From assembly GCA_016200745.1 (NCBI GenBank), contig JACQEF010000213.1:1-6947 (forward strand): 6,947 nucleotides of DNA, read 5' to 3'. The notes beneath the pieces are model-generated. The model was not told the DNA's origin. It was given only the letters and a program-made list of their open reading frames with translations, and made no database searches. The first letter of the stretch is position 1; the number at the start of each line of letters is the position of its first letter. The stretch comes from Chloroflexota bacterium. GTDB lineage: Bacteria; Chloroflexota; Limnocylindria; Limnocylindrales; CSP1-4. Position numbers and translations under genes: made by a program. This document shows, piece after piece, positions 3,788 through 6,947 of the stretch.

Positions 3788-6367
3788 CTATCGCACGGTG
3801 AGCGTCAGCGCGGCCGACGCGGCGCCGTACGTCGTGTCGCCCGTCGACTGGACCGACATCGGGTACCTCCCGGGCACTAGCGGTGCGTCTGTCACGACGG
3901 TGGCCACGCCCGCGGCGTTCGTGATCGCGGTCTCGAAGCCGCCATCGAACACAAAGGCAACCGTCACCCCGGCAATGGGCGCCCCTGCCGCCGTCGTCAG
4001 GGTGGCTGTAAGGGTCATCGGTGCCCCGTGCGTCACCCGCGTTGGGCCCGTGTAGACGAGTTTGGTAGCGATCCGAACCGCGAGGGTAGTCGTCGTCGCG
4101 ACGGGCGCGTAGCTGGCGTCGCCGGCGAAGGCCGCGACGATGGGGTACGAGCCGGTCGCCGCGGGCGCTTTGGTCTTCGCCGTGGCGAGGCCGGTCTTCG
4201 TCGTCGTCGCGGTCAGCGTCGCCCCGTTGATGGTGAAGCTCACGACCTTGCCCGACAGAGCTACCCCAGCCGAGGTCTTCAGGGTCGCCGTCAGGGTGAT
4301 GGCGAGACCCGGCGCGGCCGAGGTCGGCCCGGTGTACACGAGCGCCGGGACCGGCGGGGTCACGGTGAGCAGCGTGCTCCCGCTGACGGCGCCTAGTGTC
4401 GCACTCATCGAGCTGCTGCCCTTGCTGACGCCGTGGGCGAGGCCCGACGCACTGATGGTGGCTACGGACGAGTTCGCCGAGGCCCAGCTCACGGACGCGC
4501 TGAGATCCAGGGTCGAGGCGTCTGAGTACGAGCCCGTTGCCGTGAACTGCTGATTGGCGCCCGCCGGGATCGAAGATTTCGACGGCGTTACGGCGATGCT
4601 CACGAGGGTCGGCGGTCCGACGGTGAGCAGCGTGCTGCCGCTGACGCCATCGAGCGACGCGCTGATGGAACTGGTCCCCTGGCCCACGGCGTGCGCGAGG
4701 CCCGTGCCGCCGATCGTCGCGACCGCTGGAGTCGCCGAGGCCCATATTGCGGATCCGGTGATGTCAGCGGTCGAGCCGTCGGAATAGGTTCCGGTGGCCG
4801 TGAACTGGCGGTCGGTCCCGTTCGGGATCGTCGGGGTGGTGGGTGTCACGTCGATAGACGTGATGACGGGCGGGACCAGCGCCCACCGGGCGAGGTCAAC
4901 CGCCGCAGGCACGCCATCGACCTGGAACTGCCCGCCGGCATAGAGGGTCGTGCTTGAAGTTCCGACGGCCGTGACCGCCACGCAATTGATGAAGGCTCCG
5001 GTCGTTCCGTCGACGCTGGAGCCCAGGGCCGACCAGCTGCCACCGTCCCACTTGGCGAGGCAGTCTGCCTGCGGGATGCCCGCGACGTTATTGAAGAAGC
5101 CGCCGACGTATAGGTCGGTTCCGAAGACCGCCATGCCCACGACGCCGCCGTTGAGCGCTCCGTCCGTGCCGGCTGGGTTGGACCCGAGCGCCGACCACGT
5201 GCTGCCGTCCCACTTCGCGATCAGGTCAGCCTGCGGGATGCCTCCGTTGCCGTTGGCGTCCGCTCCAACGTTCCCGAATCCTCCGCCGACGTACAGGTCG
5301 GAGCCCAGGGCCGCAAGGGCCCGGACTCCACCGTTCAACGCACCATCGTCGTTCGTCACGTTGGCGCCGAGGGCCGACCAGCTGCTGCCGTTCCAGCTGA
5401 CGATGCCATCTGCTGCGGCGATGCCCGCCGCGTTGCGAAAGCCGCCCCCGACGTAGAGGTTGGACCCGATGATCGCAAGGGCCAGGACCGACGTGCCGAT
5501 CGGCGTGTTGGAGATGGCGAGGCCGTCCCCGAGGGCGGACCAGGTGCTGCTGCTGATGTCCCATTTCGCGATGTTGTGGGCAACGACGCCGCCGACACCG
5601 GCGTTGTCGAAACTGCCGCCGACGTACAGGGACGTGCCGGAGAGGGCAAGGGCGTTGACGACCCCGAGGATCCCGGGGCCATACAGCGGCCCATCCGTAC
5701 CGTTGGGATTCGAGCCCAGCGCGGACCAGTTGGTGCCGTCCCACCGGGCGATCCCGTCCGCCTGCGGGATGTTCGCGGCGTTGGCGAAGGTGCCTCCAAC
5801 GTAGAGATCGCCGTTGCCAGCGACCACGATCGTCCGCACGCCCTGCAGCGCTCCATCAGGATGACAACCGAGAAAGGGAATGCACACCTGGCTTGAACCC
5901 AGCGCGGACCAGGCCGTGCCATCCCACTTCGCGATTCCGTCCGCCTCGGGGATGCCGGCGGCATTGGTGAAATCACCCCCGACGTACACGTCGCTGCCGG
6001 AGAAGGCGATCGCATAGATCGGCGCATTGATCCCCTGGTTCCCGACCGCGGACCAGCCGCCCGCGGCTGCGGGAGCGAAGCCGCCCGACGCAGAGCCGGC
6101 GGGCGCGAAGCGGGGCGGCTCACCGACCGCCAGGTTGCTGACCATGGTCCAGGCGCTCGCGTCAACCGTGCCACTGACCCCCGGGGCACCAGCGAACGAA
6201 CCATCGGGCCTCCGGGCAGATGAGAGTTCTCCGGGGCGCTGCGCCGCCGAGGTCGAGCGGGAGTCCGTCGCCGCTACAGGTGCAACCCCAAGGGCCAAGG
6301 TCAACACCAGGCCGCTGACCAAGAACGACCCGATCACGTGGACTCGGGCACGCGGCATCGCGAACAC
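3788..6367 (-). CDS. Exported seven-repeat beta-propeller protein with two BIG2-like and two further Ig-like domains
   Basis: The protein has 859 residues from GTG 6367, which has AAGGAG six bases upstream; ATG 6358 would be 15 bases away. Residues 1-33 are a Sec signal peptide (arginines at 6 and 8, hydrophobic 10-30, cleavage near VAA/T). Residues 34-104 are low complexity. Seven repeats start with WSA at 105, 153, 214, 276, 330, 391 and 445 and run to about 497. Each contains LYVGG.F.N followed by ADGIAKWDG or a variant. Seven copies of about 48-62 residues fit one seven-bladed propeller, usually a binding platform. Residues 501-583 and 587-669 are BIG2-like (VTP...G...QFTATGTYSDGS...VSWAS....VATI...GLAHG). 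Residues 674-765 and 768-859 are Ig-like domains opening LVYTGPT. The protein ends after the last domain with no anchor. Four cysteines are present, two of them close together in repeat 2 (162, 168). Exported binding protein or adhesin is the likely role; the ligand is unknown. Confidence 0.9.
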   Translation of the reverse strand: MFAMPRARVHVIGSFLVSGLVLTLALGVAPVAATDSRSTSAAQRPGELSSARRPDGSFAGAPGVSGTVDASAWTMVSNLAVGEPPRFAPAGSASGGFAPAAAGGWSAVGNQGINAPIYAIAFSGSDVYVGGDFTNAAGIPEADGIAKWDGTAWSALGSSQVCIPFLGCHPDGALQGVRTIVVAGNGDLYVGGTFANAANIPQADGIARWDGTNWSALGSNPNGTDGPLYGPGILGVVNALALSGTSLYVGGSFDNAGVGGVVAHNIAKWDISSSTWSALGDGLAISNTPIGTSVLALAIIGSNLYVGGGFRNAAGIAAADGIVSWNGSSWSALGANVTNDDGALNGGVRALAALGSDLYVGGGFGNVGADANGNGGIPQADLIAKWDGSTWSALGSNPAGTDGALNGGVVGMAVFGTDLYVGGFFNNVAGIPQADCLAKWDGGSWSALGSSVDGTTGAFINCVAVTAVGTSSTTLYAGGQFQVDGVPAAVDLARWALVPPVITSIDVTPTTPTIPNGTDRQFTATGTYSDGSTADITGSAIWASATPAVATIGGTGLAHAVGQGTSSISASLDGVSGSTLLTVGPPTLVSIAVTPSKSSIPAGANQQFTATGSYSDASTLDLSASVSWASANSSVATISASGLAHGVSKGSSSMSATLGAVSGSTLLTVTPPVPALVYTGPTSAAPGLAITLTATLKTSAGVALSGKVVSFTINGATLTATTTKTGLATAKTKAPAATGSYPIVAAFAGDASYAPVATTTTLAVRIATKLVYTGPTRVTHGAPMTLTATLTTAAGAPIAGVTVAFVFDGGFETAITNAAGVATVVTDAPLVPGRYPMSVQSTGDTTYGAASAALTLTVR
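3791..4348 (-). repeat. Two tandem C-terminal Ig-like domains
   Basis: Residues 674-765 and 768-859 both begin LVYTGPT, continue with a TLTATL.T.AG strand and the spacing G..V.F...G, and end in a threonine-rich strand closing in VR. The period is 94 residues. They differ clearly at sequence level, so the duplication is not recent. The second closes the protein. Confidence 0.75.
4361..4867 (-). repeat. Two tandem BIG2-like domains
   Basis: Residues 501-583 and 587-669 are copies with a period of 86 residues (258 bases). DNA identity is high at the ends: ACGGTGAGCAGCGTGCT occurs on the plus strand at 4362 and again at 4620. Both copies carry QFTATG(T/S)YSD, WAS and GLAH. BIG2 domains are common spacers or binding modules in bacterial surface proteins. 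Confidence 0.8.
4877..6055 (-). repeat. Seven in-frame propeller repeats
   Basis: Repeat units on the minus strand are 6055-5912, 5911-5729, 5728-5543, 5542-5381, 5380-5198, 5197-5036 and 5035-4877. The most constant parts are WSALG, YVGG.F and IAKWDG; the loop after WSALG varies in length and explains the unit sizes of 48-62 residues. Repeats 2, 3, 5 and 6 share a GSN..G.DGAL-like loop. Repeat 7 is the most divergent, with YAGGQF and DLARWALV, as expected of an edge blade. Confidence 0.82.
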
Positions 6368-6373
6368 CTCAGA

Positions 6374-6379
6374 CTCCTT
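6374..6379 (-). promoter_or_regulatory. Shine-Dalgarno AAGGAG that sets the start at GTG 6367
   Basis: AAGGAG is followed by six bases (TCTGAG) and GTG. The next in-frame start, ATG 6358, would be 15 bases away, so the GTG is preferred; both starts leave the signal peptide intact. Confidence 0.75.
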
Positions 6380-6402
6380 CCGGGCGCGACCCGCACCCGC
6401 CC

Positions 6403-6412
6403 GCCGATCGGC
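6403..6412. promoter_or_regulatory. Perfect palindrome GCCGATCGGC upstream of the propeller gene
   Basis: A ten-base perfect palindrome lies 35 bases upstream of GTG 6367, in the 170-base gap after the LuxR-type gene. A dimeric regulator could bind there. It is short, and no clear -35/-10 pair lies beside it, so it may be chance. Confidence 0.2.
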
Positions 6413-6537
6413 CTCTCAGCGCGCCCGCTGCGTGCTGGTGTGTGACGCCCTCCGCGGCAACGCACGGATCGTGTCGGCACGCTAGCCCTGCGACCATCCC
6501 GAAGTTGCGCCACTCGTCCATGGGACAGCCGCGATCG

Positions 6538-6947
6538 TCAGCCTGGGCTGCCTCGTCGCTGGAAGGCGAGCAATGCCTCGGCCGTCGTCGCGACACCGAG
6601 GGCTCGTCGGGCCTGGCCGAGCCGTCGATCGGCCGTTCGGCGAGAGAGGTGCAGGGATCCCGCGGCCTCGCCGAGGCTCATGCCCTCGGCCAGCAGGCGC
6701 AGGAGGCCCACGGCGTCCGGGCCCAGCTCTGCGGGATGCTCCAGGCTGAAGGCGTCGTCGCGCCCAAGGCGTCGAAGGTCGCCCTGGATACGCTCGACCA
6801 GGGCCGGATCCGTCCCGGGTTCGGCCGCGACGGTGTCTCCGCGCAACACGGCAAGGACCACCTGTCCCGCATCCGCCTCACTCTGAACCGCCGCGCTGCG
6901 GGAAGATCGCCGCTCGCCCTCCAGTCCCTGCGCCAGCACCGCGGCCA
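6538..6947 (-). CDS. LuxR/GerE-type helix-turn-helix protein, N-terminal part beyond the right edge
   Basis: The frame is open to the right edge and ends at TGA 6538-6540. The first start inside the window, GTG 6939, gives 133 residues, but the frame continues upstream (Ala-Ala), so the true start is probably outside. Numbering from GTG 6939, residues 72-127 are a LuxR-type DNA-binding domain: LGPDAVGLLRLLAEGMSLGE (72-91), then SLHLSRRTADRRLGQARRAL (95-114) holding the recognition helix, then GVATTAEALLAF (115-126). This follows the family layout of LT..E..VL.L.A.G.s..EIA..L..S..TV..H...I..KLGV, although E-I-A reads E-A-A and the usual V after T is A. Residues 1-71 are charged, with no receiver, PAS or autoinducer domain visible in the part present. 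Probable transcription regulator. The propeller gene lies 170 bases downstream on the same strand and might be a target, which is inference only. Confidence 0.75.
   Translation of the reverse strand, partial: AAVLAQGLEGERRSSRSAAVQSEADAGQVVLAVLRGDTVAAEPGTDPALVERIQGDLRRLGRDDAFSLEHPAELGPDAVGLLRLLAEGMSLGEAAGSLHLSRRTADRRLGQARRALGVATTAEALLAFQRRGSPG

Noticed and set aside
4140..4553. Plus-strand open frames opposite the Ig-like domains and propeller repeats
   Set aside because: They show internal repetition only because the real repeats are opposite them; no ribosome binding site or domain.
4361..6055. Regular repeats as a possible CRISPR or DNA satellite array
   Set aside because: The periods are 258 bases or about 145-185 bases, in frame, with protein-level conservation, so they are domain repeats.

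Overview
The window is GC-rich bacterial DNA with every supportable gene on the minus strand. The evidence does not fix the taxon. GTG starts, two large exported Ig-domain proteins, a DUF4236 gene and an HD-domain protein of the (p)ppGpp-hydrolase type would suit a GC-rich soil or aquatic lineage such as Chloroflexota, or less likely Actinomycetota. That is inference from style, not a marker gene.

Layout in transcription order, right to left. (1) 6538-6947: the 3' part of a gene ending in a LuxR/GerE-type helix-turn-helix, cut by the right edge. (2) 6368-6537: short gap with a perfect 10-bp palindrome and a good Shine-Dalgarno. (3) 3788-6367: an 859-residue exported protein with a signal peptide, seven 'WSALG...YVGG.F...IAKWDG' repeats (probably one seven-bladed beta-propeller), two tandem BIG2-like domains and two tandem Ig-like domains. 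(4) 3290-3787: a gap of about 500 bases with a candidate terminator hairpin for gene 3, another hairpin, a GGTGC/GCACC inverted repeat, a good sigma70-type promoter (TTGACA-17-TACAAG) and a 5'-UTR hairpin for the next gene. (5) 1061-3289: a 742-residue exported protein with a cysteine-rich, propeller-like body, one Ig-like domain and one fibronectin type III domain; its start is set by AGGAGG upstream of GTG 3289. (6) 842-1060: a gap with a terminator-like hairpin and a short helix-turn-helix-like reading-frame fragment. (7) 281-841: an HD-domain protein of the RelA/SpoT/MESH1-like hydrolase type. (8) 1-280: a DUF4236 gene that starts on the base after the HD stop codon and runs off the left edge.

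The two large proteins look like extracellular binding or matrix proteins, with no membrane or wall anchor visible. They have separate regulatory regions and are not obviously an operon. The HD and DUF4236 genes look co-transcribed. The points most worth a second look are in the HD gene: its HD motif reads HG, and its 5' end is out of frame by one base with the ATG that would give a family-like N-terminus. Also notable are the seven-repeat propeller with BIG2 and Ig domains, and the regulatory gap before the second exported protein. No mobile element, tRNA, rRNA or CRISPR array was found.
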